Assembly (NCBI RefSeq): GCF_001465595.2
Contig: NZ_CP013481.2
Coordinates: 1,736,001 to 1,800,000, forward strand
Length of the DNA stretch: 64,000 nucleotides
Reading direction: 5' to 3'
DNA from: Pandoraea apista
GTDB lineage: Bacteria; Pseudomonadota; Gammaproteobacteria; Burkholderiales; Burkholderiaceae
Shown: piece by piece, positions 36,405-46,851 of the stretch
Layout: each line of letters begins with the position of its first letter
Numbering within the stretch: position 1 is the stretch's first letter
Notes under the pieces: generated by a model
Told to the model about the DNA's origin: nothing
The model's database searches: none
The model's input: only the letters and a program-made list of their open reading frames with translations
Program-made: the position numbers and the translations under genes

Positions 36405-37115
36405 TTAAACGCCCAGATAAGTTTGCAATTCCGGCAACGCCCGGCGCAGGCTCGGCGAGTCGCCCTGCCAAGCCACACGGCCCTTGTCGACGATGTAGTG
36501 GCGGTCGCCGAGTTCGAGCATCGGGGCCAGATTCTTGTCGATGCAAAGGATCGACAAACCGCTGCCTTTAAGTTGCTTCAGACACTGCCAGATTTCACCG
36601 CGAATGAGGGGGGCCAACCCTTCGGTCGCTTCGTCGAGAATGAGTAATTTCGGATTCGTCATCAGTGCGCGGCCGATCGCGAGCATCTGCTGCTCACCGC
36701 CGGACAGATTGCTTCCCAGGTTTTTCTCCCGTTCCCGAAGGCGCGGAAACAGTCCGTAGATGCGCTCGAGTGTCCACGGCGAACTGGCGCCGTGACGATT
36801 TCCCGCCGTGGCCACGAGGTTCTCGCGCACCGTGAGCGTGGGAAATATCTGGCGCCCCTCGGGCACGAGTCCCATGCCGGCGCGGGCAATGCGGTGCGAC
36901 GGACTGGCGTGCACCGGCTGTCCGTCGAATATGATCTCGCCGCGTGCCGGACGCATGAGACCGGTCATCGACTTAACCGTAGTCGACTTTCCCATGCCGT
37001 TGCGGCCGAGCAGCGTGACGAACGCGCCGCGCTCGATTTCCAACTGCATACCGAACAGCGCCTGACTTGCGCCGTAATACGACTCGACACCTGACAAAGA
37101 CAACAAGGGGCTCAT
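36405..37115 (-). CDS. livF: Branched-chain-type ABC transporter ATP-binding protein
   Basis: This 236-residue cytoplasmic ATPase has Walker A GRNGMGKST, signature LSGGEQQML, and Walker B LLILDEATEGLAP. The sequence VPEGRQIFP is diagnostic for LivF. It powers uptake with LivG, LivH and LivM. Its start overlaps the livG stop by 4 bases (ATGA), indicating translational coupling. It is the last gene of the leftward cluster; a 7-bp hairpin without a T-run lies downstream at 36338-36358. Confidence 0.93.
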   Translation of the reverse strand: MSPLLSLSGVESYYGASQALFGMQLEIERGAFVTLLGRNGMGKSTTVKSMTGLMRPARGEIIFDGQPVHASPSHRIARAGMGLVPEGRQIFPTLTVRENLVATAGNRHGASSPWTLERIYGLFPRLREREKNLGSNLSGGEQQMLAIGRALMTNPKLLILDEATEGLAPLIRGEIWQCLKQLKGSGLSILCIDKNLAPMLELGDRHYIVDKGRVAWQGDSPSLRRALPELQTYLGV

Positions 37116-37882
37116 GCGGTCGCTCCCAGCATTTCGTTTCGGGTTTCGTCCCCAAGATAGGCTTCGCGCACCCCGGCATCGTTGCGGATGGTGTCGGCGT
37201 TGCCACAGGCGATGGCCCGTCCGTAGACGAGCACCGTGATGCGGTCGGCAAGTGCGAACACGGCGTCCATGTCGTGTTCCACGAGCACGATGGCGTAATC
37301 GCCCTTGAGGTCTGCCAGCAGATGTGTCATCTGTTCGGACTCGGCTTGCGACATGCCTGCCATCGGCTCGTCGAGCAGCAGCAGCTTCGGGCGGCCCGCG
37401 AGCGCCATTGCCAGTTCAAGCTGGCGATGCTCGCCATGGGCGAGGGCGCTTGCGGGCACGTGCATGCGTGAGGCCAGACCGGTGCGCGCCAGGATCTCGC
37501 GCGCCGGTTCGACCAGTGCGGCTTCGCGAATGGCCGGCCGCCAGAAGCCGAAGCTGTGACCCTGCATGGCCTGCACGGCCACGAGCACGTTTTCCAGTGC
37601 GGTGAATTCGCGGAAGACGGATGTGATCTGATAAGAGCGCGCGAGTCCCGCGCGGGCGCGCTGCTCGATGGGCATTGCCGTGATGTCGCGTCCGTCGAAA
37701 TGAATGCTGCCTTCGTCGGAGCGCAACTCGCCGGCCAGTTGGCCGATAAGCGTGCTCTTGCCGGCGCCGTTCGGGCCGATGATCGCGTGAAGCTCACCGG
37801 GGGCGACGTCGAGGCAGAAGTGATCGGTGGCGGTCAGCCCGCCATAGCGTTTGACCAGTTGGTCGACTCGGAGCAGGCTCAT
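37112..37882 (-). CDS. livG: Branched-chain-type ABC transporter ATP-binding protein
   Basis: This 256-residue ATPase has Walker A GPNGAGKST and Walker B LLLLDEPMAGMS. The signature region reads LAHGEHRQLELAMAL, with LAHGE replacing the usual LSGGQ-type sequence as is common in LivG. RSYQITSVFREFTALENVLVA is LivG-like. The start ATG at 37882 overlaps the livM stop by 4 bases. Earlier in-frame sequence overlaps livM and is not family-like. Confidence 0.92.
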   Translation of the reverse strand: MSLLRVDQLVKRYGGLTATDHFCLDVAPGELHAIIGPNGAGKSTLIGQLAGELRSDEGSIHFDGRDITAMPIEQRARAGLARSYQITSVFREFTALENVLVAVQAMQGHSFGFWRPAIREAALVEPAREILARTGLASRMHVPASALAHGEHRQLELAMALAGRPKLLLLDEPMAGMSQAESEQMTHLLADLKGDYAIVLVEHDMDAVFALADRITVLVYGRAIACGNADTIRNDAGVREAYLGDETRNEMLGATA

Positions 37883-38859
37883 GCTTTGCCCTCCACGGTG
37901 CGGGTGCGGCGCGAGAGCCGCACTTGCAGGTCGCCGAGCAGGCCGTACAGGCCGCGCCGCGAGACGAGTACCGCCACGACGATGAGCGGCCCGAAGATAA
38001 TCATCCAGTGTTCGGTCATGCCCTTGAGCCACTCTTCGATCAGCAGCATGGCGGCGCTGCCCAGCACGGGCCCGAAGAACGATCCCAGCCCGCCGAGCAC
38101 CACCATCACGATCAGTTCGCCCGAGGCTGTCCATGCCATATAGGCCGGCGAGACGAAGTGCGTGAGATTGGCGTAAAGCATGCCCGCGACACCGCAAGTC
38201 ATGGCGCTGATGACGTAAGCCACGAGCTTGTAGCGCAGCGTCGGGTAGCCCAGCGCGCGCATGCGGCGGTCATTCTGGCGCGCGCCGCGAATCACCATGC
38301 CGAAGCGCGCGTCGACCATTCTGCGGCCGGCCCAGACACACAGGCACAGCACTGCGAACGCCGCGTAATACAGCACGGCAGGGTCGTCGAGCGATACGTT
38401 GCCGAAGCGGCTGCCGGCGGACACGGGCAAACCGTCGTCGCCGCCGTACTGCTTCAGACTCACCGCGAGGAAGTAGAACATCTGGGCAAACGCCAGCGTG
38501 ATCATGATGAAGGCAATGCCGGTCGTGCGCAGCGAGAGCAGGCCGGTGACGGCGCCGACAATGGCGCACAGCAGCAGCGTGACACCGAGATGCACGAAGC
38601 CGTTGTCCACACCGTGATAGCTGAGAATACCGACGACATAAGCGCCGAGTCCGAGATACAGCGCATGTCCGAAGCTGACCATGCCGCCGTAGCCGAGAAT
38701 CAGGTCTAGCGAGACGGCCGCGATGGCGAACACCACGATGCGGCCGAACAGGGTGAGGTAGAACGGTTGCTGGGCAAACGTTGCGTAAAGGGGCACCAGA
38801 GCCAGCACGGCCAGCAACAGCAATGGCACGGCGGTGCGAAGATTCAGTTTCATTTCCAT
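37879..38859 (-). CDS. livM: Branched-chain-type ABC transporter permease
   Basis: This 326-residue inner-membrane permease has around nine hydrophobic segments. LILGYGGMVSFGHALYLGLGAYVVG is the LivM consensus region. The coupling region to the ATPase is visible in RMRALGYPTLRYKLVAYVISA. I chose ATG 38859, just past the livH stop; a TTG at 38865 and an ATG at 38853 are alternatives. Confidence 0.92.
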   Translation of the reverse strand: MEMKLNLRTAVPLLLLAVLALVPLYATFAQQPFYLTLFGRIVVFAIAAVSLDLILGYGGMVSFGHALYLGLGAYVVGILSYHGVDNGFVHLGVTLLLCAIVGAVTGLLSLRTTGIAFIMITLAFAQMFYFLAVSLKQYGGDDGLPVSAGSRFGNVSLDDPAVLYYAAFAVLCLCVWAGRRMVDARFGMVIRGARQNDRRMRALGYPTLRYKLVAYVISAMTCGVAGMLYANLTHFVSPAYMAWTASGELIVMVVLGGLGSFFGPVLGSAAMLLIEEWLKGMTEHWMIIFGPLIVVAVLVSRRGLYGLLGDLQVRLSRRTRTVEGKA

Positions 38860-38861
38860 CG

Positions 38862-39782
38862 TCAACCGTGTTTGACCGGGAAGAGGCCTTGCGGGCGCAC
38901 GGCAAGCACCGCCGCCATAACAAGGTAGATGAGCATCGAAGCGAGCGCAGGTCCGGCGGTGTCGGCGGTGCTGCGCTCAAGCAGGCTGCGCAGCAACGTG
39001 GGCAGCGCCGTACGACCCACCGTGTCGACCACGCCGACGATCAGCGCGGCGAGAAACGCGCCGCGTACCGAGCCGATGCCGCCGATCACGATCACAACCA
39101 TCGTCAGAATCAGGATCGGCTCGCCCATGCCCGGCTGTACCGAGAGGATAGGGCCGGCCATGAGTCCGGCAATCCCCGCGAGAATCGCGCCAAGACCGAA
39201 CAGCAGCGAGTTGAGCAGTACGATATTCACGCCAAGCGCGCCCACCATCTGACGGTGCGTCGATCCGGCGCGAATCAGCATGCCGATGCGCGTGCGGTGA
39301 ATGAGCAGGTAGCAGCCGAGCGCCACCACTAGACCCACTACGATGATGAGAAAACGATAGGCCGGGTACGCCAGGCCGAACAGGTTCACCGTGCCGGAAA
39401 GCCACTCGGGCACTTCCATGTAGTACGGCGACGGGCCCCAGATCATGCGGGCCAGTTCGTTGAAGAACAAGATCAGGCCGAAGGTGGCCAGCACCTGATC
39501 GAGGTGGTCGCGGTCGTACAGTGTCTTGAGCGCAACGAATTCGACGATCAGGCCGAGCAGCAGCATCGCGGGGACGATGGCAATCGCGGCCAGCGCAAAC
39601 GAGCCCGTGTGGTTGTACACGGTGGCGGCGATGAACGCCCCCATCATGTAAAGCGAACCGTGGGCGAGGTTGACGAAGTTCATGATGCCGAACACCAGCG
39701 TGAGGCCGGCCGCCATGAGGAACAACAGCACCCCGAGTTGCAGCCCGTTCAGGCACTGCATGATGAAAAGCGTCAGACTCAT
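38862..39782 (-). CDS. livH: Branched-chain-type ABC transporter permease
   Basis: This 306-residue inner-membrane permease has about eight transmembrane segments. GLTLVFGIMNFVNLAHGSLYMMG is the LivH signature. IRAGSTHRQMVGALGVNIVL is the ATPase-coupling loop. GGGAGG lies 5 bases before the ATG at 39782, which overlaps the stop of the preceding hydrolase gene by 4 bases. The hydrolase is therefore translationally coupled to the transporter. Confidence 0.93.
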   Translation of the reverse strand: MSLTLFIMQCLNGLQLGVLLFLMAAGLTLVFGIMNFVNLAHGSLYMMGAFIAATVYNHTGSFALAAIAIVPAMLLLGLIVEFVALKTLYDRDHLDQVLATFGLILFFNELARMIWGPSPYYMEVPEWLSGTVNLFGLAYPAYRFLIIVVGLVVALGCYLLIHRTRIGMLIRAGSTHRQMVGALGVNIVLLNSLLFGLGAILAGIAGLMAGPILSVQPGMGEPILILTMVVIVIGGIGSVRGAFLAALIVGVVDTVGRTALPTLLRSLLERSTADTAGPALASMLIYLVMAAVLAVRPQGLFPVKHG

Positions 39783-40651
39783 GTTGCCTCCCGGGCCAGA
39801 CCCATCTGGCGGAAGATGGCTTGCGTGAGCGGGCTGGCGCTGTCGTTCAGCGTGAGCACGATATCGAAGTGATTCGTGCCCGGCATCGGCACATACTCGC
39901 CCGCGAAGCCCTTCGCACGCCACGCGGCGAGGTAGTCGTCGCTCTGCCGTTTGAACTCTGCCGTTTCGGTCTCACCGTAAGACACCACGATCGGGCAGCC
40001 GCGCGCGGGCAGATGAAAGTGCGGGCTGTTGCGACGCGCATCGTCCTCTGAGAGCTTCATCCATTCGTTAATGTGCGTGAACGGAATCGGCGTGAGGTCG
40101 AACAGACCGGACAGCGGTGCAGCACCGGCAACGACGTCTTCGGGCACGCCATATTGCGCATGCCAGCCCTGCGCGAGCAGCATGCCCGCGAGATGGCCGC
40201 CGGCGGAGCTGCCGCACACGTGAATGCGGCGCGGGTCGCCGTGGTGCTCGCCGATGTGGCGATACACCCAGGCCAGCGCACGGCGTGTCTGGTCGACGAT
40301 GGTGTCGAGCGAGGCGCCGGGCGCGAGCGAATAGTTGATGGTGACGACAGTGGCGCCCGCGCGCGTGAAGGCGGGCGCCATGTTGCTCGAATCGTTCTTG
40401 CTCAGCGCACGCCAGTAACCGCCGTGTACGAAGAAGAAGACGGGCGCGCCGGGGGCCGGGGCCGGGAAAATGTCCAGCGTCTCGTCGGGGTGATTCCCGT
40501 AGGCGACATCGAGAACGCAGGGCGTGGTCGCGCGGGCCTGCGCGCTCTCGGCGGCGTACTGCGTCAGGATGTCGAGAACATTGGGGGTGGTAGCGCGAGC
40601 GTTGTACTGAACGTCCAGCTCGGCATCGTCGAAATTGCGGTAGCGCTTCAT
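39779..40651 (-). CDS. Alpha/beta hydrolase, kynurenine-formamidase-like
   Basis: This 290-residue serine hydrolase has the oxyanion-hole motif HGGYW, the nucleophile elbow GSSAGGH, and a late histidine in GTNHFDIV. The HGGYW plus GSSAGGH pair is seen in arylformamidases (N-formylkynurenine hydrolases) and related esterases. Its location with a 3-hydroxyanthranilate pathway fits hydrolysis of a formamide or ester of an aminobenzoate-type compound. No kynureninase or kynurenine 3-monooxygenase is nearby, so N-formylkynurenine itself is not assured as substrate. Its stop overlaps the livH start. Confidence 0.82.
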   Translation of the reverse strand: MKRYRNFDDAELDVQYNARATTPNVLDILTQYAAESAQARATTPCVLDVAYGNHPDETLDIFPAPAPGAPVFFFVHGGYWRALSKNDSSNMAPAFTRAGATVVTINYSLAPGASLDTIVDQTRRALAWVYRHIGEHHGDPRRIHVCGSSAGGHLAGMLLAQGWHAQYGVPEDVVAGAAPLSGLFDLTPIPFTHINEWMKLSEDDARRNSPHFHLPARGCPIVVSYGETETAEFKRQSDDYLAAWRAKGFAGEYVPMPGTNHFDIVLTLNDSASPLTQAIFRQMGLAREAT

Positions 40652-40813
40652 AAACCCTCGATAGTGCTCTGGTAGTGCTCGGGTCGTGCAACGACAGCGC
40701 TCACCGGCGCGAGACGCCGGGAGCAGGGGCGGCAACCGCTGCTGCGTCGGGCTCGGCGCACCCTGGCGCAGGCCCGCGGCAGCGGCTTACATCACAAGCA
40801 ACGGATCGCAGAA

Positions 40814-40835
40814 GGCGGGGTCGCGATGCCCCGCC
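40814..40835 (-). terminator. Hairpin between the binding-protein gene and the hydrolase-liv genes
   Basis: GGCGGGG and CCCCGCC pair around an 8-base loop in the 235-base gap after the binding-protein stop. There is no T-run. Such hairpins often stabilise the 3' end of a highly expressed binding-protein mRNA while letting some transcription continue. This function is inferred. Confidence 0.45.
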
Positions 40836-40886
40836 ACACAACGTTGAACGGCGGATGCCAACAGCAATGCCATTGGGTCAGACGGT

Positions 40887-42080
40887 TTATGAGCGGATCT
40901 TGCACATCGACGCCAGATTGGCGCGCGTCTTGATCTCGATCTTTCCCTTGTTTGCGAACGCTGCGCCGCTGCCGTCCTTCACGACATCCACACGGTAGAA
41001 CGGCGCGATCGGGAACTGATTGCTGGCGAACTTAAACGATCCGCGCACGGACTGGAAGTCGGCGGCCTTGAGCGCGGCACGCAGGGCTTCGCGGTCGGCA
41101 ACGCTGCCCTTGGTCTTGGTGAGGGCGGAGTCGATCAGGTTGGCGGCGTCGTAAGACTGCGCGGCGTACATCGATGGCACCCGGTTGTATTTCTTCTGGA
41201 AGGCCGCGACGAATTGCTTGTTCTGAGCGTTGTCGAGGTCCGGCGAGTACGGCGCGCTGGTGATGCTGCCCACGGCCTGCTCTTTCAGGGCGGGCAGGGT
41301 GGAGCCGTCGATGGTCGACACCGAGATCAGCGGAATCTTGCCAAGCAGGCCGGCCTGACGATATTGCTTGACGAAGTTCACGCCCATGCCGCCCGGGTAG
41401 AACACGTACACGGCGTCGGGCTTGGCTGCCTGCAACTGGGCGATTTCCGCCGAGTAATCCGGCTGGTTGACCTGCGTATAGACCTCGTCGACGATCTGGC
41501 CCTTGTAGTCGCGCTTGAAGCCGTTCACGGCGTCGCGTCCGGCCTGATAGTTCGGGGCCATCACATACATCTTCTTGTAGCCGAGGTCGGTCGAGAGCTG
41601 ACCGCCGGCCTCGTGCAGTTCGTCGTTGTCCCACGAGGTCGAGAAGAAGTTCGGCGAACACTGTTCACCCGCAATCGGCGTCGGGCCGGCATTCGAGCCG
41701 ACCATGACCACGCCCGCATTCGTCACATTCTTGTGAATGGCCATCATCACGTTCGAGAACGTGACACCGGTGATGAGCTGCACTTTGTCGCGCTCCACCA
41801 GTTTCTGCGCCGCCTGCACGCCCACATCGGGCTTGAGCTGATCGTCTTCCTTGATCACCTGAACCGGCACACCGCCCAGCTTGCCGCCCTTTTGCTCGAT
41901 AGCGAGCATGAAAGCGTCGTACTGATCCTGGCCAAGCGCACCGCCCGGGCCGGAGAGCGTGCCGATGAAGCCGATCTTTACCTGAGCGTGCGCGCCGTTC
42001 GAGGCGAACAGCGCCGCGGCTGCGGCGATGGCGCCCAGTGCGGCGATGGCTTTGCGTTGCGTGGTTTTCGTTCCCGTCAT
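40887..42080 (-). CDS. Branched-chain-type ABC transporter substrate-binding protein
   Basis: This 397-residue periplasmic binding protein has a signal peptide ending near AHA-QVKIGFIG. The mature start and GPGGALGQDQYDAFMLAIEQKGGKLGG are typical of LivK/aromatic-compound binding proteins (Peripla_BP_6). Aromatic-acid binding proteins of this type commonly sit in degradation clusters, so the ligand is probably an aminobenzoate-related compound rather than leucine. Two adjacent ATGs exist at 42083 and 42080; 42080 has the better 6-base spacing to GGAG. Confidence 0.9.
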   Translation of the reverse strand: MTGTKTTQRKAIAALGAIAAAAALFASNGAHAQVKIGFIGTLSGPGGALGQDQYDAFMLAIEQKGGKLGGVPVQVIKEDDQLKPDVGVQAAQKLVERDKVQLITGVTFSNVMMAIHKNVTNAGVVMVGSNAGPTPIAGEQCSPNFFSTSWDNDELHEAGGQLSTDLGYKKMYVMAPNYQAGRDAVNGFKRDYKGQIVDEVYTQVNQPDYSAEIAQLQAAKPDAVYVFYPGGMGVNFVKQYRQAGLLGKIPLISVSTIDGSTLPALKEQAVGSITSAPYSPDLDNAQNKQFVAAFQKKYNRVPSMYAAQSYDAANLIDSALTKTKGSVADREALRAALKAADFQSVRGSFKFASNQFPIAPFYRVDVVKDGSGAAFANKGKIEIKTRANLASMCKIRS

Positions 42081-42290
42081 CATGGTCTCCAAACTAAGTT
42101 CCGGAACTGGCAAACACCGTTAGCTAATGGACTCGCGCCGGGATACTTGACCGCTTCTTCACGTCGGTCATGGCAGGCCAGGCGCGTCAGACTAGTTAAA
42201 TTGTTTAAGCGTCAAATATTTCAGTGCCCAGCCTAAACGACGCCTTTTGCGTAGGCAAGCAATTTCAAAAACACCTCGGGAAAGCACCAG

Positions 42291-43286
42291 TTACAGGTCG
42301 AAGAACTCGAGCGCGTTTCCCGCCAGAATGCGGTGCCGGCCGGCGGCGTCCAGTCCCGGCTGTTCGGCCACCAGACGGCCGATGTCCTGCTCGCCAAGCG
42401 GGAACGGGTGATCCGAGCCGAGCATGATGCGCTCCACGCCCATGGTGTCGATCAACAGGCGCAGCGCCCGGGGATCGAACACCGCGCTATCGACGTAGAA
42501 CCGATCCAGATAATGAGACGGCGGGTGCGGACTGTCGGCGCGCACGATGTCGCGGCAATGCCAGGCATTCTCGGCGCGGCCCAGCAGATACGGGAACGCA
42601 CCGCCGCCGTGGGCGAAGCACAGCTTGAGCGAGCGGGGCAGACGCTCGAAGGCGCCCGAGAGGATCAGCGAGAGGATCGAGAGTTGCGTCTCGGCGGGCA
42701 TGGCCACGAGCCACGGCATCATCCACTTCTTCATGCGGCCGTCGGTCATCATGTCCCACGGATGCACGAGCACCGGGATGTGTTCATTGCCGCAGTGCCG
42801 CAAAAACGCCACGAGCTGTTCGTCGTCCAGATCCTTGTCGCCAAGGTGGTTGCCGATTTGCACGCCGATATGGCCGCTGGCCTTGGCCCGCGACGCTTCC
42901 GCACACGCCAGATCCAGGTCCTGCAACGGTACCTGCGCCATCGGCTTGAGCCGCGTGGGCGCATAGGCGCAATGTTCCAGCGCCAGGTCGTTCATGCGCC
43001 GGATCCAGTCCATGACCGCGTGCCCGTCGTAGCGGTAACCGAACATGATCGGCGTAGCGCAGACCACTTGCATGTCGATGCCGTGACGGTCGAGTTCTTC
43101 AACACGCAGCGCGGGGTCCCACAAGGCGCGATAGACAGGACGGAAGGCGCGCTCGTCGAGCATGATGTTGCCGGTCTCGCCGCCGTCGTCGATGCGCAAC
43201 CACGGCGCGGTGGCGGGGTCGAGACGGGCGGCTTCCTCCTGCGTGATGCGCGGGAAGAAGTGGGCGTGCATGTCGATTTTCTTCAT
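42291..43286 (-). CDS. nbaD: 2-amino-3-carboxymuconate-6-semialdehyde decarboxylase
   Basis: This 331-residue amidohydrolase-superfamily metalloenzyme decarboxylates ACMS to 2-aminomuconate-6-semialdehyde. The N-terminal DMHAHFFP holds the metal-binding H-x-[10 protein letters not shown] carries the third histidine region, [11 protein letters not shown] a further histidine, and [11 protein letters not shown] the metal-binding aspartate. The length is right for ACMSD. It follows nbaC after a gap of 37 bases and completes the second step of the pathway. Confidence 0.95.
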   Translation of the reverse strand: MKKIDMHAHFFPRITQEEAARLDPATAPWLRIDDGGETGNIMLDERAFRPVYRALWDPALRVEELDRHGIDMQVVCATPIMFGYRYDGHAVMDWIRRMNDLALEHCAYAPTRLKPMAQVPLQDLDLACAEASRAKASGHIGVQIGNHLGDKDLDDEQLVAFLRHCGNEHIPVLVHPWDMMTDGRMKKWMMPWLVAMPAETQLSILSLILSGAFERLPRSLKLCFAHGGGAFPYLLGRAENAWHCRDIVRADSPHPPSHYLDRFYVDSAVFDPRALRLLIDTMGVERIMLGSDHPFPLGEQDIGRLVAEQPGLDAAGRHRILAGNALEFFDL

Positions 43287-43323
43287 GACGTGACGTGTGA
43301 TGTTCTGTGAGCGGCGTTGCGGG

Positions 43324-43920
<597 letters not shown>

Positions 43921-44355
43921 TTAGCGCGAGCGCGGCGCGTAGGCCACGCACTTGATTTCGATCAGCAACAGCGGATGCGGCAACTGATGCACCGCGACCG
44001 TCGTGCGCGTAGGGCCGTTCTCGTCGAAGTACTCGCCGTACACCTCGTTGTAGCCGCCGAAGTCGTTCATGTTCACCAGGAACGAGCCGACTTCGACCAC
44101 GTCGGCCAGTGTTGCGCCTTCGCTGGCGAGAATGTCGCGAATATTCTCGATGACGGCGCGCGTCTGCTCGCGAATGTCGAGCTGTGTCACGCCCAGCGCA
44201 TCGACTTGCGCGCCGGCGTAGGTGTTATCCGGACGCCGCGAACTGGTGCCCGAGACGAACAGGAAGTCGCCGGCGCGTTTGATGTGCGGGAATTTGCCGC
44301 GCGGTTTGGCCTTGCCGGCAACGACACGGGCCTGTGTGTCTTGCGATGCGCTCAT
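43921..44355 (-). CDS. nbaF: 2-aminomuconate deaminase (RidA family)
   Basis: This 144-residue RidA/YjgF-fold protein should deaminate 2-aminomuconate to 4-oxalocrotonate. [21 protein letters not shown] and [16 protein letters not shown] are typical of this deaminase branch rather than of generic RidA. It is placed between the dehydrogenase and the dioxygenase genes, exactly as in 2-nitrobenzoate/3-hydroxyanthranilate clusters. GGAG-like sequence (CGGAGACTGA) precedes the ATG. Confidence 0.92.
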   Translation of the reverse strand: MSASQDTQARVVAGKAKPRGKFPHIKRAGDFLFVSGTSSRRPDNTYAGAQVDALGVTQLDIREQTRAVIENIRDILASEGATLADVVEVGSFLVNMNDFGGYNEVYGEYFDENGPTRTTVAVHQLPHPLLLIEIKCVAYAPRSR

Positions 44356-44440
44356 GGGTGTTCAGTCTCCGTGGTGCTTTTGTGGGATGGCGCACGGGTG
44401 CGGCAGTCTCGACCCCCATCGATACCGCCGCACCGTCGCC

Positions 44441-45913
44441 TCACAGTTTGATGCAGATGTTGGTGATTTCGGAATAGAAGTCGAGCGAGTGGCGTCCGCC
44501 TTCTCGACCCAGCCCGGAGAGCTTCACGCCGCCGAAGGGCGTGCGCAGGTCGCGCAGGAACCAGGTGTTTACCCACACGAGTCCGGTCTGGAACTGACGC
44601 GCCACGCGGTGCGCGCGAGAGAGGTTCGTCGTCCACACACAGCCGGCAAGACCATAGTCGCTGTCGTTCACCCGGCGGATCACTTCGTCTTCGCTGTCAA
44701 ACGGCGCAACGTGGCACACCGGGCCGAAGATTTCTTCGCGAACGCAGCGCGCCGTGTCGGGCAAGCCGGTCCAGACCGTCGGTTGCACGAAGGCGCCGTC
44801 GTCGCGCGCGTCGCCGAACACGGGCACGTCACCGCCGGTCACGACGGTGGCCCCTTCCTCGACTGCCAGCCGATAGTAGGAGAGCACTTTCTCGCGATGC
44901 TTGCGCGATACGAGCGGGCCCATTTGTACACCGGGGGCGTCGGGGGCATCGATGCGCAGCGCGGCGGCGCGTTCGGCCAGTGCCGCGACGAAGCGATCGA
45001 AGATTGGCCGTTCCACGTAGACACGCTCCGAGCACAGGCACACCTGACCGGCGTTGGTGAACGAGGAGCGGACCACGCCGTCGACAGCTTTCTCGAAGTC
45101 GGCATCGGCGAACACCACGGCGGCATTCTTGCCGCCAAGCTCGAACGAGATCTCCTTCACGCCGTCGGCTACGGCTTTCATGATGGCGCTGCCCGTGCGC
45201 GATTCGCCGGTGAAGGTGATCGCGGCCACGTCGGGATGCTTCGTCAGGAATTCGCCTGCCGAGTTCGGGCCGAAGCCATGCACGAGATTGAAGACACCGG
45301 GCGGCACGCCGGCGGCGTCCATCACCTCGGCGAGCAGCGTGGCTGAAGACGGCGTTTCTTCCGACGGCTTGGCAACCACGCAGTTGCCCATCGCCAGCGC
45401 GGGGGCGACCTTCCACGTAAACAGCAGCAGCGGCAAATTCCACGGCGAGATGATGCCGATCACGCCAAGCGGCTTGCGCGTGACGTAATTCATCACGTCG
45501 CCGCCGTCGGCCGCGCGCATTTCGTACATTTCGCTGCCCGCCGTCTTGATGAGGTCGGCGAACATGCGGAAGTTGGCGATCCCGCGGGCGATGTCCAGCG
45601 TGCGGGCCTGTTCGGTGGGACGGCCGGTGTCGGCGACTTCGGCCGCCACGAACTCGTCGAAGCGGGCCTGGATACCATCGGCGATACGGTGCAGCACGGC
45701 CGCGCGCTCGGCGGGCGTGGTTTTGCCCCACGGACCCTCATGCAAGGCGCGACGGGCGGCGCTCACTGCCCGGTCGACCGTAGCGGCGTCGGCTTCGCAG
45801 ACGTTGGCGACGAGCCGTCCGTCAACGGGGCTTACGTTATCGAACTGACGGCCGGTGGCGATGAAGGCGCCGTCCACGTAGTGCCGCAGCAGCGGCGGAG
45901 TCGCAAGGCTCAC
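44441..45913 (-). CDS. nbaE: 2-aminomuconate-6-semialdehyde dehydrogenase
   Basis: This 490-residue aldehyde dehydrogenase oxidises 2-aminomuconate-6-semialdehyde with NAD. FELGGKNAAVVFADADFEKA holds the general-base glutamate and TNAGQVCLCSERVYVE the catalytic cysteine. The C-terminal TPFGGVKLSGLGREGGRHSL is typical of the 2-hydroxymuconate/aminomuconate semialdehyde group. I start at GTG 45913 with AGGAG 6 bases upstream; no good ATG exists. It leads the four-gene degradation set. Confidence 0.92.
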   Translation of the reverse strand: MSLATPPLLRHYVDGAFIATGRQFDNVSPVDGRLVANVCEADAATVDRAVSAARRALHEGPWGKTTPAERAAVLHRIADGIQARFDEFVAAEVADTGRPTEQARTLDIARGIANFRMFADLIKTAGSEMYEMRAADGGDVMNYVTRKPLGVIGIISPWNLPLLLFTWKVAPALAMGNCVVAKPSEETPSSATLLAEVMDAAGVPPGVFNLVHGFGPNSAGEFLTKHPDVAAITFTGESRTGSAIMKAVADGVKEISFELGGKNAAVVFADADFEKAVDGVVRSSFTNAGQVCLCSERVYVERPIFDRFVAALAERAAALRIDAPDAPGVQMGPLVSRKHREKVLSYYRLAVEEGATVVTGGDVPVFGDARDDGAFVQPTVWTGLPDTARCVREEIFGPVCHVAPFDSEDEVIRRVNDSDYGLAGCVWTTNLSRAHRVARQFQTGLVWVNTWFLRDLRTPFGGVKLSGLGREGGRHSLDFYSEITNICIKL

Positions 45914-46066
45914 GAGGTCTCCTGGAGCAGAATGTTGTGCGGGGCGGCAGCGCTTGTCGAGACGCCATAGATCCACCGCCGGATGCCTTCGAGTCTAAGC
46001 ATCCGGAACTATAAAAAATAATGAAATCTATCGGATCGTCTATTCCTTAATGGAATAGCTGGGAGG

Positions 46067-46633
46067 TCAGTGGTGCGAGTCGTGACTCATTCTCGAACGA
46101 GCTTCGCGCAAGTCGCGCGGGTTGCGCTCTTCACCTATGGCCGCCGGCGGCAGGTCGGTATCGAGACACTCGACCAGATGGGCATTGAGTACCGCCGCAA
46201 GGCCCTCGCCGCCACGTCGCATGACGTAATTGTGATTCCAGCGGAACAGCGGCTGGGCAATGGGCGAGAGTTTGTTCATCCAGTTGCGCTTCATGTGCAC
46301 ATCCCACGCGTAGCGCACGACGGTGATCGAGCCTTCCGTGTCGAAGCGCCAAACGCCGGTGCCTTGCACCTCGCCTGTGGCCACGCTGCGCACTTCGCGC
46401 ATCGGGTCGATGTGGGTGATGCGCGCCTCGAAGGTGAGCGAATAAGGCAGAGCACCGTGCCAGGTCAATTCCCGCACGGCGCCTACGCCATCGGCATCGC
46501 CCGGCTCGAGGGTGCGTACATTGCGCACGCATGGCCACCAGTGAGCCCAATGGTCGACGTCGCGAATGGTGTCCCAGACTTCGTCCAGCGGCGCAGTGAG
46601 CCGCCACAAGGTGAGGAAGTGATATTCGTTCAT
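46067..46633 (-). CDS. SRPBCC (START-like) family protein
   Basis: This 188-residue protein has the SRPBCC helix-grip fold signature: an opening LTLWRLTAPLDEVWDTIRDVDHWAHWWP, followed by alternating strands (SITVVRYAWDVHM). The family binds hydrophobic ligands or acts as cyclases and ligand carriers; no specific role is visible. It reads left, 153 bases upstream of nbaE, and may be co-transcribed with that operon. The ribosome site is weak (GGGATC). Confidence 0.8.
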   Translation of the reverse strand: MNEYHFLTLWRLTAPLDEVWDTIRDVDHWAHWWPCVRNVRTLEPGDADGVGAVRELTWHGALPYSLTFEARITHIDPMREVRSVATGEVQGTGVWRFDTEGSITVVRYAWDVHMKRNWMNKLSPIAQPLFRWNHNYVMRRGGEGLAAVLNAHLVECLDTDLPPAAIGEERNPRDLREARSRMSHDSHH

Positions 46634-46851
46634 GGCCGATCCCGGTAGTGAATGAGGGGGAAGGGTTGCCGTCATGCCCCGGCGTATGGGGGGAATTTCA
46701 GTATAGGCGGCATACCGGCCCTGGGTGTCCGGCATGCGCCTCAGACCGTTTCAACGACATGCACTGACGTTGCCGATGCGTCGGATAGCGAGTTGACGGC
46801 CTGTCGCGGCTGTCATCAATTCATCACATTGCCTCCATAGAATCCCGGAGT

